A DNA stretch of 64,000 nt from Ruminiclostridium cellobioparum DSM 1351 = ATCC 15832 (GCF_000621505.1 NZ_JHYD01000024.1:1-64000); one strand, 5' to 3'; positions 25,809-35,595 are shown, counted from the first letter of the stretch. Made by a program: numbers and translations. Notes: generated by a model not told the origin, from the letters alone.

Positions 25809-26176
25809 ATTGACCTCCCTAAAATGAAAGCCCCTGAAATGTACATTCATTTATACATCAAACAAAAATGTTTAGGGGTTATTTTTTTAGCGCGTATTTT
25901 TCCAGCGCTTTTTACTTACCGGATATTTTTTTTGATAAACGGTTTATCGGCCGTCTGATAAGACCTTAATACCAAGGCCTGCTGACCTTGTACTAAATAT
26001 TCAGTGTTTCAGCTGTAATATAAATGGTTTACATAAAACAGCCGATGGGCTTATTATAAGTGCCTGAATCGGGCCTATCAACCTGTAATTTATGGTAAAC
26101 TGCTGGGAACCTAGAGTCATAAAAGCTTCACTTGGTCAATAAAATTAATCAAGGTACTATATTTTTGGAGGTGCTT
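25809..26176. other. divergent intergenic region between NlpC/P60 and spoVB genes
   Basis: These 368 bases have no reading frame with a ribosome binding site. It contains a 15-base palindrome, GATAAAC-G-GTTTATC, at 25934-25948, and an AGCGC/GCGCT hairpin followed by T residues near 25889-25915. I looked for the c-di-AMP riboswitch often found before NlpC/P60 genes and did not see its conserved blocks. Confidence 0.45.
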
Positions 26177-27748
26177 ATGACAAAAAAGACATTTATAACG
26201 GGTGCAATAATATTAATGGCTGCGGGTTTTGTAACGAGAATAATTGGGTTTATATATAGGATTTACCTGTCAAATTTAATCGGTGCCGAGGGAATAGGAT
26301 TATATCAACTGATAGTACCTGTCTATTCTTTAATAATTCTTACACTCACATCAGGTGTGTCGATTGCAGTTTCAAAGATGATTGCCGAACAGGCGGCACA
26401 GGGCAATTTCATCAATATAAAACGAATTTCAAAAGTCGGACTTGCGGGAGTGCTGGCAGGCAGCTCAATTTTATCCGTACTGCTCTACTTTAATATTGAT
26501 TTTATAGTTAACTTTATATTAAAAGATGCCAGAACCTATACTTCTGTTCTTTTGATGATACCCTGCATACCGCTCATTGCGGCTGCGTCTGCATACAAGG
26601 GTTATTTCTACGGGATTCAGGAGGTCACACCTACAGCAATATCACAGATAGTTGAACAAGTGGTCAAGATAGCTATAATAATGGCACTTGCCGCCAGGTT
26701 TCTTGAAGAGGGACTTGAATACGCATGTGCCCTGGCAACTGTGGGTATGGCTGTGGGAGAAATGTCGAATCTCTTTTTACTTGCGGTATATTACAGGTTT
26801 AAGAAGTACCCCCATATCACCCCGAAATCCAGACAGGGCATTATCCGGAAGAGGAAGCTGGTAGCCTCGATTTTGGCCTGTGCGGCCCCCATCTCCTTCA
26901 ACAGGTTTATTATTTCAATGATGGCTGCCGCAGAAGTGATATTAATCCCCCAGAGATTACTGGCAGGTGGACTCAATCAGGTTCAGAGCATGGAGGCATA
27001 CGGCAAGCTTACAGGCATGGCTTTGCCTCTCATAATGTTTCCCGCACTGGTAACAACTTCCCTTGCAACAACACTGGTACCTGCAATTTCCGAGGCCATA
27101 TCGTTAAATAACTATGGCAGGGCCAATTACAGGATTTCAAAATCCATACAGATAACCATGGTATTGGGTTTCGTTTTTATGGCCCTTTTTGCATGTTATC
27201 CGGACAAAATAGCCAACATGATCTATCCCGGACAAAATGTGGGATATACCCTGTTTATGTTATCGTTTACCTGCATATTTATATACCTTTCACAGATACT
27301 TACCGGCATTATGAACGGACTTGGGAAACAGGGCCTTTATCTCATAAATTCAATAGTGGGCTCGGCAATAAGGATACTGTGTGTGTATTTTCTTATTCCG
27401 CAGCATGGCATACCGGCATACATACTGGGAGTGATAATCAGCGCCTTGATCGTATGCATACTCAATTTCATCACAATAATGAAGTGTACGGGAATGGCTC
27501 TTGATCTGAGGCACTGGGTGGTAAGGCCGGCTCTCGTCACAGTGCTCCTGTTCCTATTGAGCAATTACATATATAGTTTCTTCAACTTTCTTAAACTCCC
27601 GGTTATCTGGCAAACCCTTTTTGCAGTTGGCGCATATATTGTAATAGCACTTTTCCTTATGGCGCTGGTGGGTGCTATAGATTGGAGAGAGCTGCTTCAA
27701 CTGCTGGGGATAAGAAATAAAAAAGTAAGGAAATACAAGAAAATTTAA
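26177..27748 (+). CDS. spoVB: SpoVB-like lipid flippase (MVF/polysaccharide export family)
   Basis: This 523-residue protein has about 14 membrane spans. It starts with the family-typical GAIILMAAGFVTRIIGFIYRIYLSNLIGAEGIGLYQ split over two spans and has a later VQSMEAYGKLTGMALPL segment. SpoVB belongs to the MOP exporter superfamily and is needed for spore cortex synthesis, probably moving lipid-linked precursors. The start is ATG 26177 after TTGGAGG, leaving out a 15-residue extension. A lysine-rich tail (RNKKVRKYKKI) follows the last span. A YtgP-type relative is possible, so the symbol is tentative. Confidence 0.85.
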   Translation: MTKKTFITGAIILMAAGFVTRIIGFIYRIYLSNLIGAEGIGLYQLIVPVYSLIILTLTSGVSIAVSKMIAEQAAQGNFINIKRISKVGLAGVLAGSSILSVLLYFNIDFIVNFILKDARTYTSVLLMIPCIPLIAAASAYKGYFYGIQEVTPTAISQIVEQVVKIAIIMALAARFLEEGLEYACALATVGMAVGEMSNLFLLAVYYRFKKYPHITPKSRQGIIRKRKLVASILACAAPISFNRFIISMMAAAEVILIPQRLLAGGLNQVQSMEAYGKLTGMALPLIMFPALVTTSLATTLVPAISEAISLNNYGRANYRISKSIQITMVLGFVFMALFACYPDKIANMIYPGQNVGYTLFMLSFTCIFIYLSQILTGIMNGLGKQGLYLINSIVGSAIRILCVYFLIPQHGIPAYILGVIISALIVCILNFITIMKCTGMALDLRHWVVRPALVTVLLFLLSNYIYSFFNFLKLPVIWQTLFAVGAYIVIALFLMALVGAIDWRELLQLLGIRNKKVRKYKKI

Positions 27749-27795
27749 GATATATGAAGATAAAATTAAATAATTAAATAAATACTCAAAACAAA

Positions 27796-27875
27796 GGTCA
27801 AAGAAAGTCAAAATCAGTTTTGAAAAGTCAAAGAGGATGATTTAAAATATAGACACAAGGTCAAAGAAAGTCAAA
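27796..27875 (+). promoter_or_regulatory. two CtsR-type heat-shock operators
   Basis: GGTCAAAGAAAGTCAAA occurs twice, at 27796-27812 and 27859-27875, 63 bases apart (about six helical turns). It matches the CtsR heptad direct repeat (A/GGTCAAANANA/GGTCAAA). A lone AGTCAAA half site lies at 27826-27832. CtsR represses class III heat-shock genes in Firmicutes, and the Hsp20 gene starts 42 bases downstream. Confidence 0.85.
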
Positions 27876-27916
27876 ATCAAAACAAAATTATATAATATAT
27901 TTATGGAGGTGTTTAT

Positions 27917-28351
27917 ATGTTTGGAATAGTTCCATTCAGAAACAACAAAATTCAGGAAAGGGGAAGTCTGTTCGACATAGACAGCATTTTCAACGACTTC
28001 TTCAATGATACAGCATTGGGATTTGCTGGTCATGCAATCAAGGCCGATGTAAAGGAAAATGACAGGGAATACATTGTTGAGGCCGAAATTCCAGGTGTAA
28101 ACAAGGAAGATATCAAACTGGATCTGAGGGATGACAGGCTTACAATTTCAGTGGAAAGGTCGGAGGAAAGCAAAGAGGAGAGAAATAATTATATCAGAAG
28201 GGAAAGAAGATATGGCTCCAGCAGCAGAAGCTTCTACGTAGAGAACGTAAAGCATGAGGCCGTATCCGCAAAATATGAAAACGGTATTCTCTCAATAGTC
28301 CTTCCAAAGGGCGAAGAGAAAAAGAAAAATAACAGAATTGAAATACAATAA
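27917..28351 (+). CDS. small heat-shock protein, Hsp20/alpha-crystallin family
   Basis: This 144-residue cytoplasmic chaperone has a variable N-terminal arm (1-40), an alpha-crystallin domain (about 42-135) with EAEIPGVNKEDIKLDLRDDRLTI and the conserved ENGILSIVLPK, and a short C-terminal extension. It binds unfolding proteins without ATP. GGAGG precedes ATG 27917. The upstream CtsR boxes indicate heat or protein-stress induction, and a strong terminator follows, so it is monocistronic. Confidence 0.95.
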   Translation: MFGIVPFRNNKIQERGSLFDIDSIFNDFFNDTALGFAGHAIKADVKENDREYIVEAEIPGVNKEDIKLDLRDDRLTISVERSEESKEERNNYIRRERRYGSSSRSFYVENVKHEAVSAKYENGILSIVLPKGEEKKKNNRIEIQ

Positions 28352-28357
28352 AACAAT

Positions 28358-28402
28358 CCCGGAAGAACTGTAACTGAGCTTAGTTGCGGTTCTTCCGGGT
28401 TT
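28358..28402. terminator. bidirectional terminator between hsp20 and nudC
   Basis: CCCGGAAGAAC pairs with GTTCTTCCGGG around an 18-base loop just after the Hsp20 stop and before the convergent nudC stop. Confidence 0.75.
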
Positions 28403-28429
28403 ACATATCTTCAATAACAGATGGTGCCT

Positions 28430-29266
28430 TCACCTGTTCTGCTCCATCCACCAATTTATGAGCTTCCTGGCAATACTGGCATCGGACGGCAGCCCGGGGA
28501 GGTCATCCGCACTATACCACCCGGCATCGGTTATCTCAACACCGTCAACCTTTATATCCCCGCTGTCATACTCGGCGGTAAAACCCAGCATCATTGAATT
28601 TGGGAAGGGCCATGGCTGACTGCTCCAGTACCGGATATTTTTTACGCTGATACCAACTTCCTCATGGATTTCTCTCCGAACGGCCTCTTCCAGGGTTTCA
28701 CCGGCTTCTACAAAACCTGCGATCAGGGAATACATGCCTTCCTTAAAGTGCCTGGCATGCGCCAGCAGCAATTGATCTCCCTTCCGAATAGCAGTTATCA
28801 CAGCGGGACATATTCTGGGGTAGCTGATAAAGCCGCATTTGGGACAGATTTTGGCCCTTTCGCCCGAGAGATCTTCGGTAGCCGAACCGCATCTGCCGCA
28901 GAATTGATGGGTCTGATCCCAGCATACTATCTGATAGGCCTTGCCTGCCAGCAGGAACAAATCCTCAGCAATAAAATCATAAAGTGCCCGTAGCTCCACA
29001 AACTCCATTCCTTCAGGAGCAGACCCCTCCGATGCAAGCTCTGCCGAATAACAGGGCTTCCCCTGCAGTAAACCCAGATACTGGGTCCTGACTGCCTGTA
29101 TGCCGAGCTGGTGTAAACCCTTTGCATAGGGGACGGCATAGCTCCCGTCAGCTTTTTTTACCAGCATTTTATTTGTGAAAAAAGCAAACCAGTGAGCTTC
29201 GGAATGATTTATATCCGGAGCTGTCACAGCCGGCTCGTAATGTTTGTATATACTTTCTCTTTCCAT
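28430..29266 (-). CDS. nudC: NAD(+) diphosphatase / NADH pyrophosphatase
   Basis: This 278-residue Nudix hydrolase has an N-terminal NUDIX-like region and a zinc ribbon CGRCGS...CPKCG (about 127-150). The catalytic Nudix box is GFVEAGETLEEAVRREIHEEVGI, written here in parts, near 185-207, and the SQPWPFPNSMMLGF motif that defines the NudC subgroup follows. It splits NAD(H) into NMN(H) and AMP and can remove NAD caps from RNA. ATG 29266 was chosen for its TGGAGA site 4 bases upstream; a 22-residue longer frame has none. Confidence 0.93.
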   Translation of the reverse strand: MERESIYKHYEPAVTAPDINHSEAHWFAFFTNKMLVKKADGSYAVPYAKGLHQLGIQAVRTQYLGLLQGKPCYSAELASEGSAPEGMEFVELRALYDFIAEDLFLLAGKAYQIVCWDQTHQFCGRCGSATEDLSGERAKICPKCGFISYPRICPAVITAIRKGDQLLLAHARHFKEGMYSLIAGFVEAGETLEEAVRREIHEEVGISVKNIRYWSSQPWPFPNSMMLGFTAEYDSGDIKVDGVEITDAGWYSADDLPGLPSDASIARKLINWWMEQNR

Positions 29267-29421
29267 AAAGTCTCCATTCTGCCGCCATGCAGCATAAAAC
29301 AAGTAATAAAGCCGCTTGAGTTCTTTATACATACAACAGCCATGCTGCGGTAAATATGTTTATAAAGCTTTCTTCCAACCCAAGAGACTCTTTTTAGGAT
29401 AGCACAGATTGATTTCAAAAT

Positions 29422-29456
29422 CAAAACCCTGTTCCGTTTACAGGAACAGGGTTTTG
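29422..29456 (-). terminator. terminator of the polysaccharide cluster
   Basis: CAAAACCCTGTTCC pairs with GGAACAGGGTTTTG around a 7-base loop, 18 bases past the last gene of the minus-strand cluster. Confidence 0.8.
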
Positions 29457-29473
29457 CGGGTAATTTATATTTA

Positions 29474-31192
29474 TTATTGCTTATTCGATATGTTTGTCAG
29501 TACATTGTTGGGACCTTTTTTCACATAGCCCAGGAACACACAAACCGCTGCAATGGTCCAGAAATAGGTTGTAACTGACGGGGCATCAAAGTTGTTAAGA
29601 ACCACGTTGGTAACAAGAATTCCTACCATGGCGCCGAAGCCGCTTTGTATCAGGCCCCTGGAGACCTTGTCCTCCACTTTGTAGGAGGCTCTTAAGGACC
29701 AGACAACTCCGTTGTAAAGGACGGCCAAAAACGTAACAAGTCCGAATATGCCCATTTCCACGGCTGCCTTTATATAATAGTTATCTACATAAAAGGCGCC
29801 CTTGACCTTGTTTATAGTGGCAACCGAACCGCCGAACCGGCCGAAGCCCTCCCCAAAGAGCAGGTTGTTGTAGAACATTTCAAGTGCTTTGGGCCATCTG
29901 GCAAACCTTCCGCCAGTAAAACTGCTGACTATATAAGCCGGATCAAGCATATAATCAATTCTGGACCGTACTGATGATACCATGGTATAGGCCAGTATTG
30001 CCACAACAAATAAGCCGATAATGAGATAATATTTTCTGCTCAAAATGGAATAGATTATGAGAGCACAGCCCAGGGCGATCCAGGAGGAACGGGAGCCTGT
30101 AAGCAGTATGCATATACCCATTATTCCGCTGGCAGCAGTGTATAAAAACTTCTGTATCAAATCTTTCTCAGAGAATATCAGGGATATTGCCAGAGGTATT
30201 ACCAGTGCCAGCAGGCAGCCCAATACGTTGGGGCTTCCTACGAAGGAAAAAACTCTGGGGCCGGAGGATACTTCCACCTTATCGGTCCAATAGGCCGGAG
30301 TTTCTACTTTTGCAATATATTGGTATATACCGTGCAGTGACATAACCACACCTGTCAGAATCATCAGTTTTATAAGATTTTTGGCGCCATCCTCTGACCT
30401 CAGCAGCTTGACTACAATGAAAAAGAAGAACATGTACTCAATAACTGCTCTGAGTCCGTCAAAGCCCAGACTGTCAAAGCCGAGCGTTTTAAGTGAGCCT
30501 ATAGCAAATAATGCTATACAGACTACGAAGAATATTATCAGTGAAAAGTCAACAGGTGTCCAGGCAAAATTGAAATCCTTCCGGTCGGCCACCCATCTGT
30601 AAAACCAGATGCCCACACAGAAAATAATCAGTAGTTCATCCCAGAGTGAAACGAGAAAACTTATATTTGATACACCTGCCACAAAATATAATATGGGATA
30701 AATAGCCACAAGATAAGCTGCTCTTTCAAAATTTCTAAGAATGAATACCAGCCCCAGGATACCAATAATACCGGCTACAACAAGCTTAGGCAGCACGTAG
30801 GCCGAGACTCCCAAAACTGCTGCCAGGATAATAAAGCAGGACAGGCCGCTCCATCTTCCGAAGATTTTTTTCCAGAGCAGCAGCAGGCTCCGGCAGGTTT
30901 TGGCGAAGAGGCTGTTCTTGAAAGCTTTGGTATAGACATGATTTACATGTCCTGCAAACCTGTCCAGAATTTTTCCGAAAAAGGACAATATCCTGTATGT
31001 AACTGAAAAGGAATATTTCGGGGTTGAAGATATATAATTTTGTTTGGTTCTGTACAATAAACCGTGTTGATTCCAGGCTGCCACAGTTTCGACACATCTG
31101 TTCAGAAAGCTGTTTCTGTAAGCATTGCCTACCACTTCATAAATAAATATGAGGAATCTGTAAATCAGGCTGTTTGAGACATATTTCCACAC
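29474..31192 (-). CDS. O-antigen ligase/polymerase-like membrane protein
   Basis: This 572-residue protein has an unusual N-terminal part of about 110 residues with few hydrophobic segments, followed by about 12 membrane spans. The Wzy_C/O-antigen-ligase region (about 330-490) includes FSFVGSPNVLGCLLAL, LLTGSRSSWIAL and GEGFGRFGG. Such proteins join or polymerise lipid-linked oligosaccharides on the outer face of the membrane. It is the last gene of a six-gene minus-strand surface polysaccharide cluster and lies 12 bases after the DUF4330 gene. Ligase and polymerase cannot be told apart by sequence. Confidence 0.85.
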   Translation of the reverse strand: MWKYVSNSLIYRFLIFIYEVVGNAYRNSFLNRCVETVAAWNQHGLLYRTKQNYISSTPKYSFSVTYRILSFFGKILDRFAGHVNHVYTKAFKNSLFAKTCRSLLLLWKKIFGRWSGLSCFIILAAVLGVSAYVLPKLVVAGIIGILGLVFILRNFERAAYLVAIYPILYFVAGVSNISFLVSLWDELLIIFCVGIWFYRWVADRKDFNFAWTPVDFSLIIFFVVCIALFAIGSLKTLGFDSLGFDGLRAVIEYMFFFFIVVKLLRSEDGAKNLIKLMILTGVVMSLHGIYQYIAKVETPAYWTDKVEVSSGPRVFSFVGSPNVLGCLLALVIPLAISLIFSEKDLIQKFLYTAASGIMGICILLTGSRSSWIALGCALIIYSILSRKYYLIIGLFVVAILAYTMVSSVRSRIDYMLDPAYIVSSFTGGRFARWPKALEMFYNNLLFGEGFGRFGGSVATINKVKGAFYVDNYYIKAAVEMGIFGLVTFLAVLYNGVVWSLRASYKVEDKVSRGLIQSGFGAMVGILVTNVVLNNFDAPSVTTYFWTIAAVCVFLGYVKKGPNNVLTNISNKQ

Positions 31193-31204
31193 AATATGAC
31201 CTCC

Positions 31205-31699
31205 TTAATTGAACTCAATAGCTTCTACAGTTCCCAGGGATTCAAAGGTACGGGTTTTTAAGGTAAAAGCCTTGCCCACTGAAATTTCCTGTGAATCAAG
31301 TCTGATTATTCCGTTGCCTCTGGCAGTTTTCATTGTAAACTTGGCAACCAGCTCTTTTCTTTTGGGGTCAATCGAATATACCGCTTTTCCGTCGGCAGTA
31401 TTTATGGGTACCTCAAGAGGCTTGAATTCTATTGATGTGATATAGGCATCCACCGGCTTAAGCAGAGAAATAAGCTGGTCTTTTTCCTTCACGGCCTTCA
31501 GCTGCTCATCATTGCGGACTGCTGCCCTGAAGGTGACGGTTATGGTCTGCTGGCTTTCTTCACTTGTAATGGGTCCCACATCTGAGCCCATGGTCTTTAA
31601 AAGCACTACGGCACCGATCAGAAGAATCAAAACAATAACACTTAAATCAACAATGTTTATCAGTCCGAATAATTTTCCCTTTTCATTAACAATCTTCAT
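31205..31699 (-). CDS. DUF4330-domain protein
   Basis: This 164-residue protein has one N-terminal membrane span (about 17-35) and an extracytoplasmic domain of beta character, matching DUF4330 (KLFGLINIVDLSVIVLILLI start, FTLKTRTFE near the end). DUF4330 proteins are found next to polysaccharide polymerases and may form an accessory part of the export machine; the function is unproven. It sits 12 bases upstream of the ligase-like gene, so the two are almost certainly cotranscribed. An AGGAGAG site precedes ATG 31699. Confidence 0.8.
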   Translation of the reverse strand: MKIVNEKGKLFGLINIVDLSVIVLILLIGAVVLLKTMGSDVGPITSEESQQTITVTFRAAVRNDEQLKAVKEKDQLISLLKPVDAYITSIEFKPLEVPINTADGKAVYSIDPKRKELVAKFTMKTARGNGIIRLDSQEISVGKAFTLKTRTFESLGTVEAIEFN

Positions 31700-31799
31700 T
31701 TTTACTACTCTCCTTAGTTTTATATTTTTTAGAATAACTAATATTTCAAAAGTTTAGTCATTCCTATTTAAAATTCTTTCGAATTCCTTCAAAAGAATA

Positions 31800-32750
31800 T
31801 TAAACCTTGTTTTTGTAACGGTATTTATACAATATCAGCAGTTTCTTTACAAACAGCTTGAAGCCCGTAGTCGATAAGCTGGGCCTGTAGTCATAGACCA
31901 GCCGGGGAGGAACCTTTGACAGAAAATCCTCATCGGGGGCTTCCCCTGAAATCAGCTTCTGGTATGTACAGAAAATTGCTATCGAGGGTAATTTATATTT
32001 TTCTATAACTTTCAGGATTCTTTGCCTGTCATATTTGTTTTGTGTGGACACCGAGCTTATCCAGTTGATAATGTCCTTCCACAGTCCGATTTCCGGTGCT
32101 CTGTCGGGTAAATAGGACAGGGAATTGGGTCTCTGCCTGTAGAGGGCAAGAGTTTCCCTGACACAGCAGAAACTGCTCAGATACATGAGCTTGCAGAAGA
32201 ACTCCATGTCTTCGCTCCAATTCAATCCGGGCCTGAATTCTATTTTATTATCTGTTACAACAGACTTTTTAACAACAACGGTGCTTGTCCAGACAGATAC
32301 CTTTTCCTGAATAACCTCAGCCAGTATGCTGCCTTCAAAATACCGCTCAGGAAAGACTTTACCCATTTCATCACCGCAGAACATCTGATAACCGCAGTAG
32401 CAGGCAGCCATACCTGTTGCTTTTATCCTGTTCAGCTGCTTTTCCAGCTTGTCGGGCTTCCACAGATCGTCGCTGTCCAGAAAGGCCAGGTACTCACCGG
32501 AGGAATTTGCCACCGCATTATTTCTTGCGGCCGATACCCCCTGATTTTCCTGATAAATATATTTGATCCTGGAGTCATCCCTTTGCAGGGCCTGTACAAG
32601 CTTTGCACCGTCATCCCTGCTGCCGTCGTCCACTATAATCACTTCAAGCCGGCTGTAAGTTTGCGCCAATACGCTTTTAACCGTCTGTTCAATAAAGTCC
32701 CTGGTATTATACATCGGTATAATAACCGAAATCAATGGTGAACTGTCCAT
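31800..32750 (-). CDS. family 2 glycosyltransferase
   Basis: This 316-residue cytoplasmic or membrane-associated GT-A enzyme has an N-terminal catalytic domain with SVIIPMYNT, VDDGSRDDG, GVSAARN and the metal-binding AFLDSDDLW (about residues 85-95), then a helical C-terminal tail. It transfers a sugar from a nucleotide donor to a growing repeat unit; donor and acceptor cannot be read from sequence. It lies in the surface polysaccharide cluster, 100 bases upstream of the DUF4330 gene. Confidence 0.93.
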   Translation of the reverse strand: MDSSPLISVIIPMYNTRDFIEQTVKSVLAQTYSRLEVIIVDDGSRDDGAKLVQALQRDDSRIKYIYQENQGVSAARNNAVANSSGEYLAFLDSDDLWKPDKLEKQLNRIKATGMAACYCGYQMFCGDEMGKVFPERYFEGSILAEVIQEKVSVWTSTVVVKKSVVTDNKIEFRPGLNWSEDMEFFCKLMYLSSFCCVRETLALYRQRPNSLSYLPDRAPEIGLWKDIINWISSVSTQNKYDRQRILKVIEKYKLPSIAIFCTYQKLISGEAPDEDFLSKVPPRLVYDYRPSLSTTGFKLFVKKLLILYKYRYKNKV

Positions 32751-32833
32751 TATACCTACTCCCGTATATTTTTATGGTTAGTTTAGCATCTCAATTTTGA
32801 GATGTCAATTTCAGGGCAGGTCTTAACAAAAAT

Positions 32834-34012
32834 TTAAGTTTTTTTTAAGACAATCCTTACAAGCTTTTTAGGAATACGCAGACACTTATTCCATAAGAGT
32901 TGGGCCTGTGAAGGGGGTTTTAAAAACCTGTTCTGAAGAGCGGCAAAATCCATTGTGTCCAATTGGTTGAAAAACTTGGTTCTAAGTTTGTTGGGGCCGG
33001 ATGGTCCGGTAAGGCTGGGGTTCTCCCCTATAGCCGCAGACAGGTCGGCCTCATGGATAATCAGCTCCTCCCGGCATGCCTCAAGCAGTTCGGCACCCAC
33101 GGGGGAGTTGGCCAAAACCAGGGAGGTTCCCCTGTCGTCATCCAGCTGCGGCTTGTATTTTTCAACACCCCAGAAGTCGGCCAGGGTAATGTCCGACTGT
33201 CTTTGGACAGATGCATATTTACAGCTGTGGCAGGAAGGCCGCAGGTACATATTTGTTATAAAGCCTCTCATATAGGGGTCTGTCTTGAAATCGGCCAGCA
33301 TATGCCTTCCGTTTTTAAAGAGAACACTTATATTATAATTCTTCCAGCCTTTGGATTTGTTACGGAAATTAAAATTTTCTATTTCAGCTTCATTAATTTT
33401 TTCCAGATGGGCTTTATAGCGCTCAAATACACCGGGAGAAGGGACTCCATGACAGACACAGTCGCAGGTGCAGAGCCCGGCAGGGCTTTTGCCCAAAAAT
33501 GAGTAAAGCCCGCTCACCTGGCAGGGAGTACCTGAAAACAGCACTTTTCTGCCGTCCTTCAATAAAGTCCTGACTTCTCTGTAGCAGTCTCCGATCAGAC
33601 TCTGGGTATACTTGGAGCCCTGCAGTTTCCAGATATGCTCCTGTGATTCCACACCGGTGTGAACTGCTTTGATACTTTCATCGAAGACCGCTCCGAAAAC
33701 AACACCGCCCTGATTGAGTATTTGTTTGGACAGTGCAGGGAAAACTCCTCCCGAAGTGCTTGAACTTCGGGCTTCCTCGTCTTTGTTCCAAACGGCATAT
33801 ATCTTTGGGTAGGATTGATCAGGCGCTTTAAGGTCCCTGTAAATGGGACAGGCCCTTCTGCACAGGCCGCAGTCGGTACATTTTGCTCCGTCTATCTCAG
33901 GGTATGAGAACCCCTCGTTATCCTCCCGGAATGAGATGGCACCGGAAGGACAGACCTGAACGCAGGAGGAGCAGCCATAGCAATTATTTTTATTATCAAA
34001 TACCGAATCCAT
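32834..34012 (-). CDS. FrhB-like iron-sulfur protein (polysaccharide-associated)
   Basis: This 392-residue cytoplasmic protein has two N-terminal 4Fe-4S ferredoxin motifs (CYGCSSCVQVCPSG and CTDCGLCRRACPIY), then the FrhB N- and C-terminal domains (about 75-370) with GTPCQVSGL and the cysteine group CDCVCHG. FrhB-type proteins oxidise or reduce F420 or flavins, but clostridia lack F420. Copies next to pyruvyl transferases in polysaccharide clusters are common and of unknown function. The start is ATG 34012 after GGAGG. It is 20 bases downstream of the flippase gene. Confidence 0.85.
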   Translation of the reverse strand: MDSVFDNKNNCYGCSSCVQVCPSGAISFREDNEGFSYPEIDGAKCTDCGLCRRACPIYRDLKAPDQSYPKIYAVWNKDEEARSSSTSGGVFPALSKQILNQGGVVFGAVFDESIKAVHTGVESQEHIWKLQGSKYTQSLIGDCYREVRTLLKDGRKVLFSGTPCQVSGLYSFLGKSPAGLCTCDCVCHGVPSPGVFERYKAHLEKINEAEIENFNFRNKSKGWKNYNISVLFKNGRHMLADFKTDPYMRGFITNMYLRPSCHSCKYASVQRQSDITLADFWGVEKYKPQLDDDRGTSLVLANSPVGAELLEACREELIIHEADLSAAIGENPSLTGPSGPNKLRTKFFNQLDTMDFAALQNRFLKPPSQAQLLWNKCLRIPKKLVRIVLKKT

Positions 34013-34032
34013 TAGAGCCTCCATTCCGGTTT

Positions 34033-35562
34033 TTAATTTTTTACCTTTACATGTTTAATTATTCCCATAACCGGACCGAGAAATAAACTTTTTTCGTATG
34101 AGTTCATACCTATCGTCCACACCGCGGCGCCGTAGACAAGAGTGAAAAGCGCACCCTTCACCGCCAGCCCCAGCCAGCCGCCCACGGGAATGTGTAAAAC
34201 AGCAATACCGGCAGCAACGCTTAAGAGCATGGCAGGCAGAAGCCTGCTGAATACTTCCTTGAAAAATCTGGGTATGTTCAAACCCACTTTTCTTTTATAG
34301 TAAATATTAATAATGATTATATTACCTATTATAAGCGATATGGAGGTTCCGACCACAGCACCCATCATACCGATCTCTTTTGTGAGCAGTATGCTTATTC
34401 CCAGGTTCACAAGGGAAATTATCAGATACATGATCGATCTGAATGCGTGCAGATTCTTGGCCTGAAGGATGGATATACCCACATTTTGTATAAGCGGTAT
34501 GGTGAGAGGAACCATGGCAATGAGTGCAATATAGTATACCTGGATACAGTCTGCACCGGCCCATAGTATCACAAAGGGCTTGCCCAGCAGTATGAAACCT
34601 GACAGTATGAAGCCCATAACTATAAATTGAATCCGGCCGGTTTTTATGAAAAGGTTGTCCAGTTCCTCAGCGGGTGCATTGTCCACGCACATTTGAGTGG
34701 CCCTTGGCAGGAATACTCCTGAAATTGCAGTGGAGAAATTCATATAATAGCCGGGGAACTGCATACCCAGGCCGAAAATGGCCACAGGCACCGCTCCGTA
34801 GAATATGCCCACCACAAGCTGACCCAATCTCCAGTAAACCTGATCCACAATCATATTTATAAAGACAAATACCGAAAACATAAGGATTTCCTTGACAAAG
34901 GGCCAGTTGTGATGCTGGAACCTGACCTTTATTTTCATTTTTCCGAATACAAACCACATATTTACCATCAGCAGCAATACGTTTAATATGGTGTCCACCA
35001 CAACGATTGCAAAGGCCTTGTAGCCCATGAGCAGCAGGATGATTATGGCAAGCGGCCGGGCGATGACCCTCACTATGGTGACAGTTCTTGGGAATACAAA
35101 CTTTTCATAGCCTGACATTATGGCGGTAAAGGCGTTCAGAAACAATGTCAGACCAATGTTGACAATCAGCACCTCAAACATTTTGCTGGCGGTATCCAGC
35201 TCGGCCGCGGTAAGTGATCTGCCGAAAACAGAGGGCAGTATGGGAAGCATTCCCAGGCCTATCCCAACTGCAACTACCGTCAAAACTGCGTAGATCAGGA
35301 AGGCAAGGGACAGAAAGCCCTGTTCACCCTGCTTGTCGTTTTGTGCCCTGTACTTTGCAACATACCGGGTAATGGTATTCCCGAGACCGAAATCCAGAAC
35401 AGCCATATAGCCTACGAAGGCCCCGATCAGGGTGTACAGGCCGTATTCGGATTTGCCCAGCGTAGTGAGCAGGAAGGGGGTGAAAACAAGATTTATTACG
35501 TTGGACAGCAGTATATTGGTGTAAGACAGGGCGGCGCCCCATTTTAATTCATTTATCTTCAT
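34033..35562 (-). CDS. Wzx-type polysaccharide flippase
   Basis: This 509-residue MOP/PST-family transporter has 12-14 membrane spans. Its start, WGAALSYTNILLSNVINLVF, and the FLLTTLGKSEYGLYTLIGAF segment are typical of Wzx-like exporters. It flips undecaprenyl-linked repeat units across the cytoplasmic membrane for the ligase or polymerase encoded downstream. It lies between the pyruvyl-transferase gene (33 bases) and the FrhB-like gene (20 bases), so all are one operon. The transported unit is unknown. Confidence 0.92.
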   Translation of the reverse strand: MKINELKWGAALSYTNILLSNVINLVFTPFLLTTLGKSEYGLYTLIGAFVGYMAVLDFGLGNTITRYVAKYRAQNDKQGEQGFLSLAFLIYAVLTVVAVGIGLGMLPILPSVFGRSLTAAELDTASKMFEVLIVNIGLTLFLNAFTAIMSGYEKFVFPRTVTIVRVIARPLAIIILLLMGYKAFAIVVVDTILNVLLLMVNMWFVFGKMKIKVRFQHHNWPFVKEILMFSVFVFINMIVDQVYWRLGQLVVGIFYGAVPVAIFGLGMQFPGYYMNFSTAISGVFLPRATQMCVDNAPAEELDNLFIKTGRIQFIVMGFILSGFILLGKPFVILWAGADCIQVYYIALIAMVPLTIPLIQNVGISILQAKNLHAFRSIMYLIISLVNLGISILLTKEIGMMGAVVGTSISLIIGNIIIINIYYKRKVGLNIPRFFKEVFSRLLPAMLLSVAAGIAVLHIPVGGWLGLAVKGALFTLVYGAAVWTIGMNSYEKSLFLGPVMGIIKHVKVKN

Positions 35563-35595
35563 CAGTTTTACCTTTTGTTTTCCTTGTTAATGTTT

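Noticed and set aside
25809-26131. c-di-AMP (ydaO-type) riboswitch before the NlpC/P60 gene
   Set aside because: The location is typical, but the conserved sequence blocks of that riboswitch could not be found on the relevant strand.
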